Origin: Sulfurimonas sp.
GTDB lineage: Bacteria > Campylobacterota > Campylobacteria > Campylobacterales > Sulfurimonadaceae
Assembly (NCBI GenBank): GCA_027063745.1
Contig: JAMORG010000008.1
Location: 1-32,065 of the forward strand
DNA: 32,065 nt
Direction of reading: 5' to 3'
The translations under genes were made by a program, and so were the position numbers. Below are positions 1 to 7,216 of this stretch, one piece after another. Positions within the stretch are counted from its first letter, which is position 1, and each line of letters opens with the position of its first letter. Under the pieces are notes generated by a model. The model was not told where the DNA came from. It did not search any database and saw only the letters and a program-made list of their open reading frames with translations.

Positions 1-15
1 GATTAAAGGTTTGAT

Positions 16-126
16 ATGGGTGATATGAATGGTGTTGATATTGCAGAGGTTATTTTACTTGTAATTGTTTTTGCAGTAGGCGTTGGCGGATTTATCTGGG
101 CAGCAACAAAAGATGATGATAAATAA
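16..126 (+). CDS. Small single-pass membrane protein, 36 aa, unknown
   Basis: A 36-codon reading frame with ATG at 16 and TAA at 124-126, preceded by AAAGG about six bases upstream. A TAA at 4-6 probably ends an upstream gene cut by the window edge, so this would be the last gene of an operon. The peptide has a short acidic N-terminus, one hydrophobic segment (about residues 9-30, ILLVIVFAVGVGGFIWAA) and a charged tail KDDDK. The TM segment followed by W and an acidic tail recalls the cbb3 oxidase maturation protein CcoS, but it is shorter than usual CcoS and lacks a clear family signature, so I leave the function open. It is probably real, given its RBS and tidy membrane-protein composition. 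Confidence 0.5.
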   Translation: MGDMNGVDIAEVILLVIVFAVGVGGFIWAATKDDDK

Positions 127-168
127 AATATATAAAAAGTCATTAAAATAAAGTAGTTAAAAAGAAGT

Positions 169-195
169 GACGACCAACACACCAGGGAGGTCGTC
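169..195 (+). promoter_or_regulatory. Hairpin exposing AGGGAGG before a 9-codon ORF
   Basis: GACGACC (169-175) pairs exactly with GGTCGTC (189-195) around a 13-base loop ending in AGGGA. AGGGAGG (184-190) is a strong Shine-Dalgarno sequence six bases before ATG at 197, which opens a 9-codon frame (MNVIIPYYS, stop at 224-226). A looped A-N-GGA motif over a ribosome site is the known form of CsrA targets. That reading, and expression of the peptide, are inference. Confidence 0.4.
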
Positions 196-324
196 TATGA
201 ATGTAATAATACCCTACTATTCTTAAAAAAATCTATTCTTCCACATAATCTTCAAAAATTTAATATCTTCTCTTAAAAAAAATTATAACAAACCAAAAAA
301 AGAAAAATATTTTTAAAATGTGTA

Positions 325-540
325 TTATTCACACATTGTTCTAAGTTGTGAATATCTTGATATAAAATTTTAAAATATCTCCAAATTTTTCATGAAATTA
401 AGAAATAATTTATATAAATTCTCACTGAAAGAAACATCTAAAAAAGCTTAAAAGCCCTATATTGGGAGTTTGTGAGAATTTTATGAGTTTTTCACACTAT
501 AGAAAATAATTTTTATCACTTAACTTGAAAGTTATTCACA
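325..540. promoter_or_regulatory. DnaA-box-like cluster away from oriC
   Basis: TTATTCACA occurs at 325-333 and 532-540, and TGTGAATAT (reverse complement ATATTCACA) at 347-355. The latter is the same 9-mer as two boxes at the dnaA promoter. The cluster is about 9 kb from dnaA, so a titration or regulatory role would fit better than a second origin; this is inferred from sequence match only. Confidence 0.4.
416..481. other. Long-range inverted repeat, possible terminator or small RNA
   Basis: AAATTCTCAC (416-425) is exactly complementary to GTGAGAATTT (472-481). The 46-base loop contains a small CCC/GGG hairpin (455-457 with 464-466). It lies just downstream of the minus-strand pseudouridine synthase and could end that transcript, or be a small structured RNA. 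Confidence 0.3.
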
Positions 541-1449
541 TTGTGAAAGTTCATTCATACAAATGGCTTCAAAATCAACTCTGCTCTCTATCTTATAAAG
601 ATTGTTGTAGAGTTCAAATTCTAAAGAGTTTGCATGTAAGAGTAGTCTTTTTGCACCACTCTTTTCTATACGCTCTCCTTGGCTCAACTCTTTGTCCAAA
701 AAACGAACAATATCTTTTTCGTCTTGTCCATATATAGGATCACCAACAATTGGATGTTTCACGTGAAACAGATGTACACGTATCTGATGCTGTCTTCCGG
801 TATGCGGTTTACACTCTACAAGAGTCATATCTTTATCTGCATAATACTTCAAAGGTTTAAATGATGTTTTTGAAGCTTTACCATCGAGATGTACCTTTAC
901 AACCATTCTCACAATAGCACTCTCATCTTCTGCTCGCAGCAGAGGCTCTTCTACAACCATAGCCTCTTTAAACTTACCATGTACCATAGCAAGATAGCTC
1001 TTTTGCATATCTCGCTCTTGAAACATCATCTTGATCTCCCGCTCACTCTTTTTGTTTTTGGCACACAAAACAAGTCCACTTGTCTCTTGGTCTATTCTAT
1101 GTGTAATGTTAGCATCCATTCCATAGCGTGCTTTGAGTTCATCTATAAGAGAGTAGGGAGTGTGTCTATTTTGTGGATGAATAAGCACACCGCTTGGTTT
1201 GTCATATACTACAAACTCTTCAGTCTCATAAGTTGGTTCCAGTCCACGTGAAGTTGGCTCGAAGTAGATAAACTCTATCTCACCCTCTATCTCATCACCG
1301 GCTTTTACCATCGGCTTACCATCTACAAAGAGTCTCCCTTTTGCTATGAGCCTTTGAGCCTCTTTTTGTGTATAACCCAACTCTTTTATAAGATATAAAA
1401 ATGCGCGTGTTCTCTCTTTTACTATAAAACTCTTTTTTACAAATGGCAA
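532..1449 (-). CDS. RluA/RluD-family 23S rRNA pseudouridine synthase
   Basis: The 305-residue protein should isomerise uridine to pseudouridine in RNA, most likely 23S rRNA. Residues 10-60 form an S4 RNA-binding domain, followed by a PseudoU_synth_2 catalytic domain. The family motif HRIDQETSG is at 117-125 with catalytic Asp120, and HTGRQHQIRVHL follows further on. The start is TTG at 1449, supported by AAGGA six bases upstream; no good ATG start exists near the N-terminus. It is divergent from purB, with a TATAGT-like -10 on the minus strand near 1476. Length is typical. Which uridines are modified (RluC or RluD type) cannot be settled from sequence, so no symbol is given. The TAA stop overlaps a DnaA-box-like 9-mer. 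Confidence 0.9.
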   Translation of the reverse strand: MPFVKKSFIVKERTRAFLYLIKELGYTQKEAQRLIAKGRLFVDGKPMVKAGDEIEGEIEFIYFEPTSRGLEPTYETEEFVVYDKPSGVLIHPQNRHTPYSLIDELKARYGMDANITHRIDQETSGLVLCAKNKKSEREIKMMFQERDMQKSYLAMVHGKFKEAMVVEEPLLRAEDESAIVRMVVKVHLDGKASKTSFKPLKYYADKDMTLVECKPHTGRQHQIRVHLFHVKHPIVGDPIYGQDEKDIVRFLDKELSQGERIEKSGAKRLLLHANSLEFELYNNLYKIESRVDFEAICMNELSQCE

Positions 1450-1498
1450 GCTTTTTCCTTAATCCCTTTTTTACTATAAAGAGTGTAAAATAGGGGTA

Positions 1499-1504
1499 TA
1501 TAAT
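1499..1504 (+). promoter_or_regulatory. Likely purB -10 box
   Basis: TATAAT at 1499-1504, preceded by TAGGGGTA, lies about 47 bases before the purB ATG. No clear -35 is seen, as is usual for vegetative promoters of this phylum. Confidence 0.5.
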
Positions 1505-1551
1505 ATTTGTGAATTTTATCATAAATAACTACAACAAAAAGGTTTCAACAT

Positions 1552-2880
1552 ATGGTAGATAGATACTCACGCGAAGAGATGGCATCAAAATGGACATATC
1601 AGGCAAAATATCAGGCTTGGTTAGATGTAGAAAAAGCAGTAGTAAAAGCATGGGCTAAACTTGGAAAGATTCCTCAAGAGGATGCAGACAAGATTGTAAA
1701 AAATGCAAAGTTTGACATTAAACGTATCGATGAGATAGAAGCGGTAACTCGCCATGACCTTATCGCATTTACAACTTCGGTTGCAGAGAGTCTTGGTGAA
1801 GAGAGTAGATGGTTCCACTATGGAATGACATCTTCAGATACAATCGATACTGCAGTGGCACTTCAGATGAAAGACTCTCTTGCACTTATCATCGAAGATG
1901 TAAAGATGCTTATGGAGTCAATCAAGAAGCGTGCAATGGAGCACAAAATGACTCTTATGGTAGGTCGTTCACATGGTATTCATGGTGAGCCTATCACTTT
2001 TGGTCTTGTTCTTGCAATCTGGTACGATGAAATGGCTCGCCACTTAGAGAACTTGGAACAGACTATGGAGGTTATTTCGGTAGGTCAGGTAAGTGGAGCA
2101 ATGGGTAACTTCGCTCACGCACCACTTGAACTTGAAGAGTACACATGTCAAGAGTTAGGTCTTAAACCTGCTCCTGCATCAAACCAGGTAATCCAACGTG
2201 ACAGATATGCTCGTCTTGCTTCTGCGTTAGCACTTATGGCCAGCTCTATCGAGAAGTTTGCTGTTCAGGTTCGTCATTGGCAAAGAACAGAGGTTTATGA
2301 GTGTGAAGAGTACTTCGCAAAAGGACAAAAAGGTTCTTCTGCAATGCCACACAAACGTAACCCTATCCTTACAGAAAACATCACAGGTCTTGCACGTATC
2401 ATCAGAGCGTACGCAACACCTGCAATGGAGAATGTTGCACTTTGGCATGAGCGTGACATAAGCCACTCTTCTACTGAGCGCTTCTGGTTACCAGATGCAT
2501 TTGTTACAAGTGACTTTATGCTGCACCGTATGAACAATGTTATAGCAAACCTGACTGTTTATCCGGAGAACATGATGAAAAACCTAAACCTAACGGGTGG
2601 ACTGGTTTTCTCTCAAAGAGTTTTACTAGAGCTTCCACTTCAAGGTGTTAGCCGTGAAGATGCATACAGAATCGTACAGCGCAATGCTATGAAAGTTTGG
2701 GAAGAGATCCAACAAGGGCGTCCTACTGTAAATGAAAAAGGAGAGTCTCTCTACCTTAACCACCTTCTTGCAGATGAAGAGCTTAGAAGCAAGCTTAGCG
2801 AAGAGCAGATTCGTGAATGTTTCAACTACGACTACTATACAAAGAATGTAGATAAAATCTTCGCTAGAGTTTTTAAATAG
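1552..2880 (+). CDS. purB: Adenylosuccinate lyase
   Basis: This cytosolic enzyme splits SAICAR to AICAR plus fumarate and adenylosuccinate to AMP plus fumarate in purine synthesis. The 442-residue length is typical. It belongs to the fumarase/aspartase superfamily: the signature GSSAMPHKRNP is at residues 261-271 with the mobile-loop Ser262/263, the TSSD segment at 93-96 and the GRSHGIHGEP segment with His141 at 138-147. AAGG precedes the ATG by about eight bases. It appears to be transcribed alone; an elaborate stem structure follows its stop. The IMP branch enzymes are not nearby. The call is secure. Confidence 0.97.
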   Translation: MVDRYSREEMASKWTYQAKYQAWLDVEKAVVKAWAKLGKIPQEDADKIVKNAKFDIKRIDEIEAVTRHDLIAFTTSVAESLGEESRWFHYGMTSSDTIDTAVALQMKDSLALIIEDVKMLMESIKKRAMEHKMTLMVGRSHGIHGEPITFGLVLAIWYDEMARHLENLEQTMEVISVGQVSGAMGNFAHAPLELEEYTCQELGLKPAPASNQVIQRDRYARLASALALMASSIEKFAVQVRHWQRTEVYECEEYFAKGQKGSSAMPHKRNPILTENITGLARIIRAYATPAMENVALWHERDISHSSTERFWLPDAFVTSDFMLHRMNNVIANLTVYPENMMKNLNLTGGLVFSQRVLLELPLQGVSREDAYRIVQRNAMKVWEEIQQGRPTVNEKGESLYLNHLLADEELRSKLSEEQIRECFNYDYYTKNVDKIFARVFK

Positions 2881-2886
2881 TAAACA

Positions 2887-2943
2887 AAGAGTGAGTTTTT
2901 ACAAGCCGTAAAAACTCCTCATTATTTCGGCTTTTTCACTCTT
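2887..2943 (+). terminator. Terminator with mutually exclusive hairpins after purB
   Basis: Two alternative folds are visible. GAGTTTTTAC (2893-2902) pairs perfectly with GTAAAAACTC (2908-2917) around AAGCC. Alternatively AAGAGTGA (2887-2894) pairs with TCACTCTT (2936-2943), enclosing AAGCCG (2903-2908) with CGGCTT (2928-2933). The folds share bases, so they exclude one another. The structure begins six bases after the purB stop, which fits a terminator. Confidence 0.55.
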
Positions 2944-3066
2944 CTTTCTACTTACTCACTCATCATAAAATCTTATAAATTTCCAGATGTTACAAAATTC
3001 AAATTTTCCCTTATATTTAGTTCAATTTAATCTATATCGTTACAAAAATTAGCTAAAATCAACTAC

Positions 3067-3072
3067 TATAAT
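3067..3072 (+). promoter_or_regulatory. Likely nrdA -10 box
   Basis: TATAAT at 3067-3072 would give a start near 3079 and a 70-base leader before the nrdA ATG. No palindromic NrdR box was recognised around it. Confidence 0.45.
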
Positions 3073-3149
3073 TTTGTACTTTTTATATGATTATTTTTAG
3101 AAATCATCTTGTAAAAAATATAAATAAAATCACGCTAGGATAAAAAAGA

Positions 3150-5516
3150 ATGATTACAGTTATAAAACGAAACGGAAGAACCGAACCACTCGACATCACC
3201 AAAATCCAAAAATACACATCAGCTGCGGTAAAAGGCTTGGAGAATGTGAGTCAGAGTGAACTTGAAGTTGATGCACAAATTCACTTTCGTGATGGTATAA
3301 CATCTAAAGAGATTCAAGAGACGCTTATTAAGACCGCTGTTGACAAGATAGATATCGATGCACCAAACTGGACTTTTGTTGCTTCACGCCTTTTTCTTTT
3401 CAATCTCTACCATCAGGTAAACGGTTTTACAGGTTACTCATCACTCAAAGAGTATTTTGAGAGAGGAGAAAAAGAGGGGCGTATTTTACTTGGTCTTCGC
3501 GATATGTATGACCTTGATGAACTTGAAAAGCACATTAAGCCTGAGCGTGATCTTCAGTTTAACTATCTTGGAATCAAAACACTCTATGACCGTTATCTCA
3601 TTAAAGACAGAAAAGGTGAACCAATTGAACTGCCGCAACATATGTTTATGGCTATTGCTATGTTCTTGGCTCAACGTGAGGAGAAGCGTGAAGAGTGGGC
3701 TATCAAATTTTATAACATGATAAGTAAGTTTGAAGTTATGTTAGCAACACCAACACTCTCAAATGCAAGAACACCAAGACATCAACTGAGTTCTTGTTAC
3801 ATCGGTTCAACTCCGGACAACATAGAAGGTATCTTCGATACATACAAAGAGATGGCAATGCTTTCCAAATTTGGTGGAGGTATCGGTTGGGACTGGACAC
3901 AGGTTCGCTCAATGGGAAGTTTCATAGACGGGCACAAAAATGCAGCAGGCGGAACAATCCCATTTTTAAAGATAACAAATGATATCGCTATTGCAGTAGA
4001 TCAACTTGGAACTCGTAAGGGTGCTATTGCGGTTTATCTGGAGCCGTGGCACATAGATATCAATGACTTCTTAGATCTAAAGAAAAACTCAGGCGAAGAG
4101 CGTCGTCGTGCACATGATCTCTTCCCGGCAATGTGGCTTAATGATCTCTTTATGCAAAGAGTACAAGAAGATGCTATTTGGACACTCTTTGACCCTTATG
4201 ACGTGCGTGAGCTCAGTGAGCTTTATGGAGAAGAGTTTAACAAACGTTATATTGAATTTGAAAATGATGAAAGTATTGTAAAAGAGAAGATCAAAGCAAA
4301 AGATCTCTGGAAGAAGATACTCACATCATACTTTGAGACGGGTTCACCGTTCTTATGTTTTAAAGATAATGCCAACCGTGCAAACCCAAATGACCATAAA
4401 GGTGTTATTCGAAGCTCTAACCTCTGTACTGAGATCTTCCAAAATACACAACCAAACCACTACAAGATCAAGTTTATCTTTGAAAATGGCGATAGTGTGA
4501 GTTATGAAGAAGATGAGCTCGTAACAGTGGACAGCGGTATAACTAAACCGGCTAAGAAAGTTACTGCACTTGACTCACTGGGTGGTATGCCAATCTTTGT
4601 AGTAGAGAAAGAAAAAATAGATGGTGCAACAGCTGTTTGTAACCTTGCATCTATCAATCTCTCACGCATCAACACAAAAGAGGATATTGATCGCATCGTA
4701 CCAACGGCTGTCAGATGTTTAGATAATGTGATTGACTTAAACTTCTACCCTGTTGAAAAGGTAAAACGTACTAACATGAGAAGTCGTTCTATTGGACTTG
4801 GTGTTATGGGTGAAGCACAAATGTTAGCTGAGTCTGGCATAGAGTGGGGTAGCCAAGAGCACTTTGACAAGATAGATGAAGTGATGGAGGCTGTTTGTTA
4901 TAACACTATCAAAGCATCATCAGATCTTGCAGTAGAGAAAGGGTGCTACCCTGAGTTTGAAGGGAGTAAGTGGAGTCGTGGAATCTTCCCACAAGACCAT
5001 GCAAATGCAGAAGTTATCAACCTTGTTGATCGTGGTGGGCTCTTTGCTTCAACATATGAGTGGGATGAGCTGCGTACAAAAGTAAAACGTGACGGTATGC
5101 GTAACGGTTACCTGATGGCGGTTGCACCAACTTCATCTATTTCTATCCTAACAGGAACGACGCAGGCTATTGAACCGGTATTTAAGCGTAAGTGGTTTGA
5201 AGAGAATTTATCTGGTCTTATTCCGGTAGTTGTTCCAAAACTCTCTCCAGAGACCTGGAGCTACTACACACCTGCTTATGACTTGAACCAGACAGTACTC
5301 ATTAAAGCTGCGGCAATTCGTCAGAAGTGGATAGACCAAGGACAGTCACTCAACATCTTTATCACTCTCGATAAAGCAAGTGGACGCTATCTTAATGAGA
5401 TCTATATGCTTGCATGGAAACTCGGACTCAAATCTACATACTACCTCAGAAGCCAGTCTCCTGAAGTGGCAAATGATGTAGAAGACAGAAGTATGGAGTG
5501 TGTTGGTTGTCAGTAG
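3150..5516 (+). CDS. nrdA: Ribonucleoside-diphosphate reductase class I, alpha subunit
   Basis: This large subunit reduces ribonucleotides to deoxyribonucleotides, using a radical delivered by NrdB. The N-terminus (about 1-90, starting MITVIKRNGR) is an ATP-cone activity domain. Active-site cysteines are visible as Cys216 (LSSCYIG), Cys426 (NLCTE, thiyl position) and Cys497 (AVCNLASINL). The C-terminal tail CVGC (Cys784, Cys787) is the swinging-arm pair reduced by thioredoxin. AGGA lies nine bases before the ATG. The stretch between Cys426 and Cys497 is 71 residues, against about 23 in the E. coli enzyme, so there is an insertion of about 50 residues near the active site. The partner nrdB lies 25 kb downstream rather than adjacent. 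A small gene overlaps its 3' end. Confidence 0.96.
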   Translation: MITVIKRNGRTEPLDITKIQKYTSAAVKGLENVSQSELEVDAQIHFRDGITSKEIQETLIKTAVDKIDIDAPNWTFVASRLFLFNLYHQVNGFTGYSSLKEYFERGEKEGRILLGLRDMYDLDELEKHIKPERDLQFNYLGIKTLYDRYLIKDRKGEPIELPQHMFMAIAMFLAQREEKREEWAIKFYNMISKFEVMLATPTLSNARTPRHQLSSCYIGSTPDNIEGIFDTYKEMAMLSKFGGGIGWDWTQVRSMGSFIDGHKNAAGGTIPFLKITNDIAIAVDQLGTRKGAIAVYLEPWHIDINDFLDLKKNSGEERRRAHDLFPAMWLNDLFMQRVQEDAIWTLFDPYDVRELSELYGEEFNKRYIEFENDESIVKEKIKAKDLWKKILTSYFETGSPFLCFKDNANRANPNDHKGVIRSSNLCTEIFQNTQPNHYKIKFIFENGDSVSYEEDELVTVDSGITKPAKKVTALDSLGGMPIFVVEKEKIDGATAVCNLASINLSRINTKEDIDRIVPTAVRCLDNVIDLNFYPVEKVKRTNMRSRSIGLGVMGEAQMLAESGIEWGSQEHFDKIDEVMEAVCYNTIKASSDLAVEKGCYPEFEGSKWSRGIFPQDHANAEVINLVDRGGLFASTYEWDELRTKVKRDGMRNGYLMAVAPTSSISILTGTTQAIEPVFKRKWFEENLSGLIPVVVPKLSPETWSYYTPAYDLNQTVLIKAAAIRQKWIDQGQSLNIFITLDKASGRYLNEIYMLAWKLGLKSTYYLRSQSPEVANDVEDRSMECVGCQ

Positions 5517-5854
5517 AAAGCCTGCGTGAGCGTTTTAGCAACTTTGTAGATGCTGAACTTCGTTCACTTGAAATTCTCTCACCAACAGAGATAACACTTA
5601 CAATGGCCCTGCAGGACAAAGCACGTGATTTTGACTGGATAACGCTCCAGCTTCACTTCAGTGGTGTCAGTGATGCACACATTGTAGATGATACAAAACT
5701 TGGCTTTATAGATATGAGCGAAGGAGCAACACTTTTACAAGAAGGAACTCTTGTTGCTTTTGCTACAGGTGAGTGCTATAATATAGAAGATATTAAAAAT
5801 CAAACACTCTACATCATTGCAAAAACACTCAAAACAAGTGAAAGTGCATTTTAA
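5498..5854 (+). CDS. Conserved-looking hypothetical protein, 118 aa
   Basis: I do not recognise a named family. The protein is acidic, with no signal peptide, TM segment or Cys cluster. Its pattern of alternating strands (about 26-75) followed by DMSEGATLL resembles small all-beta, Imm50-like hypothetical proteins, but this is weak. It overlaps the end of nrdA by 19 bases in another frame and so is probably translationally coupled. The frame opens with GTG at 5498. TTG at 5507, with GGAG eight bases upstream, is an equally good start. It is followed 11 bases later by fliW, so it may be the first member of that operon or the last of the nrdA transcript. Confidence 0.65.
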   Translation: MCWLSVESLRERFSNFVDAELRSLEILSPTEITLTMALQDKARDFDWITLQLHFSGVSDAHIVDDTKLGFIDMSEGATLLQEGTLVAFATGECYNIEDIKNQTLYIIAKTLKTSESAF

Positions 5855-5865
5855 AAGGACAGTTT

Positions 5866-6252
5866 ATGGCATATGAGGTAAAATCACCAATATTAGGTTT
5901 TGAAGATACAAAAGAGGTAGAGTTTCAAGAGATAGATCTACTTTTTTCATCAATGAAAGATACACACAATGAACAAATCTCATTTACACTTGTCAATCCT
6001 TTTTTGTTACGTGAATATGACTTTGAAATTTCAGATGAAATAAAAGAGCTTCTCTGCATAAATGATGACTCTAAAATCAGTGTCTATAATACTCTGCTCA
6101 TACAAAAGCCTCTTGAAAAATCACTCATAAACTTTCTCGCACCTATCATAGTAAATCATGATACCAAACAGGTTGCACAAATAATACTTGATCCTAAAAA
6201 ATATCCTGATTATGGAATGACTGAAACTATAGAATCATACAAAGAGAGATAA
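5866..6252 (+). CDS. fliW: Flagellar assembly factor FliW
   Basis: FliW binds flagellin and, in partner-switching fashion, sequesters the translational repressor CsrA, tying flagellin synthesis to filament assembly. The 128-residue length is right for the family. The family core is visible in ILGFEDTKEVEFQEI (residues 9-23), SFTLVNPFLL (about 44-53) and the C-terminal ADP-like segment rendered here as LAPIIVNHDTKQVAQIIL (about 90-107). AAGGA stands six bases before the ATG. It is directly followed, with no gap, by a CheY-like receiver gene and then a CheC-like gene, so flagellar assembly and chemotaxis-type signalling are linked in one operon. csrA itself is not in the window. Confidence 0.88.
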   Translation: MAYEVKSPILGFEDTKEVEFQEIDLLFSSMKDTHNEQISFTLVNPFLLREYDFEISDEIKELLCINDDSKISVYNTLLIQKPLEKSLINFLAPIIVNHDTKQVAQIILDPKKYPDYGMTETIESYKER

Positions 6253-6609
6253 ATGAGAAAATTTCTTGTAACAGATGATTCTAAACTTGCCAGAAGAACA
6301 CTGATAAAATCACTTAAAGAGTATATTTTAGAAGAGAGAATTTTTGAAGCTAGCAATGGATTTGAAGCTTTAAAACTAACACTCAAAGAAAAACCTGATG
6401 TGGTCTTTTTGGATCTTACAATGCCTGTTATGGATGGCTATGAAGCGATACCAAAGATAAAAAATATCAATCCTGACATCAAAATAGTCGTAGTCTCTGC
6501 GGATATTCAAGAAAAAGCAAAAGAGAAAGTCTATGCTCTTGGTGCTACTCTCCACGTACAAAAGCCTATAAAAAGTGATAAAATGAAAGCTATTTTGGAA
6601 GTCATTTAG
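6253..6609 (+). CDS. CheY-like single-domain response regulator
   Basis: A 118-residue stand-alone receiver domain. The acidic pair is Asp8-Asp9, the phospho-acceptor Asp54 (FLDLTMPVMDG), the Ser of VVSAD near 83 and the conserved Lys in QKPI near 104 are all present, so it should be phosphorylatable. There is no output domain, so it must act by protein contact, for example at the flagellar switch or as a phosphate sink. The ATG follows the fliW stop directly, and the next gene, a CheC-like phosphatase, starts one base after its stop. The two are plausible substrate and phosphatase, with the kinase encoded third as phosphodonor; this pairing is inferred from gene order. It may not be the main CheY of the cell. 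Confidence 0.88.
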   Translation: MRKFLVTDDSKLARRTLIKSLKEYILEERIFEASNGFEALKLTLKEKPDVVFLDLTMPVMDGYEAIPKIKNINPDIKIVVVSADIQEKAKEKVYALGATLHVQKPIKSDKMKAILEVI

Positions 6610-6610
6610 T

Positions 6611-7216
6611 ATGGAGGAAAACAAAATCACTCTGAGTGAAGATGAAAAAGATGTACTCCAGGAGCTGATGAACATAGCCTATGGCAGTGCTACAGCGGTT
6701 GTTGCAGATATGCTTGATGCATTTGCATCACTGAGCATTCCAAATATTCAAGTTCTTACAATGCATGAGCTTTTTGAAACTTTTGACAAGCTCAAAAACT
6801 CCTCATACTTTTTTGCAACACAGGCATTCAGTGGTGAGTTTAACGGTGAGAGTGCTTTTTTTATCAACGAAGAGAGTGCACAAAATCTGGCAACACACCT
6901 TGAAATTGAGAGTAAAGAGGATCTCGATGATGCAATTTTAGAGCTAACAAATGTTCTAACATCCTCACTAACAACACAGCTTGCTGCTGAGATGGGAAGC
7001 GAAGTGATATTTTCACTTCCTAGTATCTTTAAAGTACCCCTTCAAGAGATAGAAAATGTAGAGACTTTTCAGCTCTACTCTCAAGTCATTGTTATAGATA
7101 CTGATCTTAATTTCCAAGACCAAAAGATACACGGTAAAATATTTATACTCACAAAAGATGAATCGATCCAATGGCTCAAAACGAAACTCAATATAATCTT
7201 AGAACAGCTGATCTAG
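6611..7216 (+). CDS. CheC/CheX-family CheY-P phosphatase-like protein
   Basis: A 201-residue cytosolic protein of the CheC/FliY/CheX family, which dephosphorylate CheY-P. Two active-site helices with the E-x-x-N motif can be seen: Glu18/Asn21 in LQELMNIAYGSA, and Glu111/Asn114 in LELTNVLTSSL. Two such sites are typical of CheC, one of CheX, so CheC-like is the better description. There is no SpoA domain, so it is not FliY. It follows the receiver gene by one base and its last 46 bases overlap the following kinase gene, implying translational coupling. A role in resetting the neighbouring receiver is inferred from both family and context. Confidence 0.8.
   Translation: MEENKITLSEDEKDVLQELMNIAYGSATAVVADMLDAFASLSIPNIQVLTMHELFETFDKLKNSSYFFATQAFSGEFNGESAFFINEESAQNLATHLEIESKEDLDDAILELTNVLTSSLTTQLAAEMGSEVIFSLPSIFKVPLQEIENVETFQLYSQVIVIDTDLNFQDQKIHGKIFILTKDESIQWLKTKLNIILEQLI

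Larger units (their letters stand above)
127..531. other. 405-base gene-free AT-rich region with structured elements
   Basis: No convincing gene of normal length lies here. It holds a 7-bp hairpin with a Shine-Dalgarno-like sequence in its loop (169-195) next to a 9-codon frame, three DnaA-box-like 9-mers (325-333, 347-355 and one straddling the rluA-family stop at 532-540), and a 10-bp long-range stem (416-425 with 472-481). The remainder is A/T tracts. A small RNA gene is possible but I recognise no known family. Confidence 0.6.

Noticed and set aside
127-531. tRNA, 6S RNA, SRP RNA or tmRNA gene
   Set aside because: No cloverleaf, no conserved 6S bubble and no SRP or tmRNA core motif was found.
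889-1251. Plus-strand frames opposite the pseudouridine synthase
   Set aside because: They are antisense shadows with hydrophobic, Cys/Phe-rich composition and no RBS.
1503-1514. TTTGTGAATTTT near the purB promoter as DnaA box
   Set aside because: It differs from the box consensus at two positions and stands alone.
4428-4640. Intein remnant in nrdA
   Set aside because: The frame is continuous, no Cys/Ser plus His-Asn splice junction is seen, and the insertion is short with ordinary protein composition.
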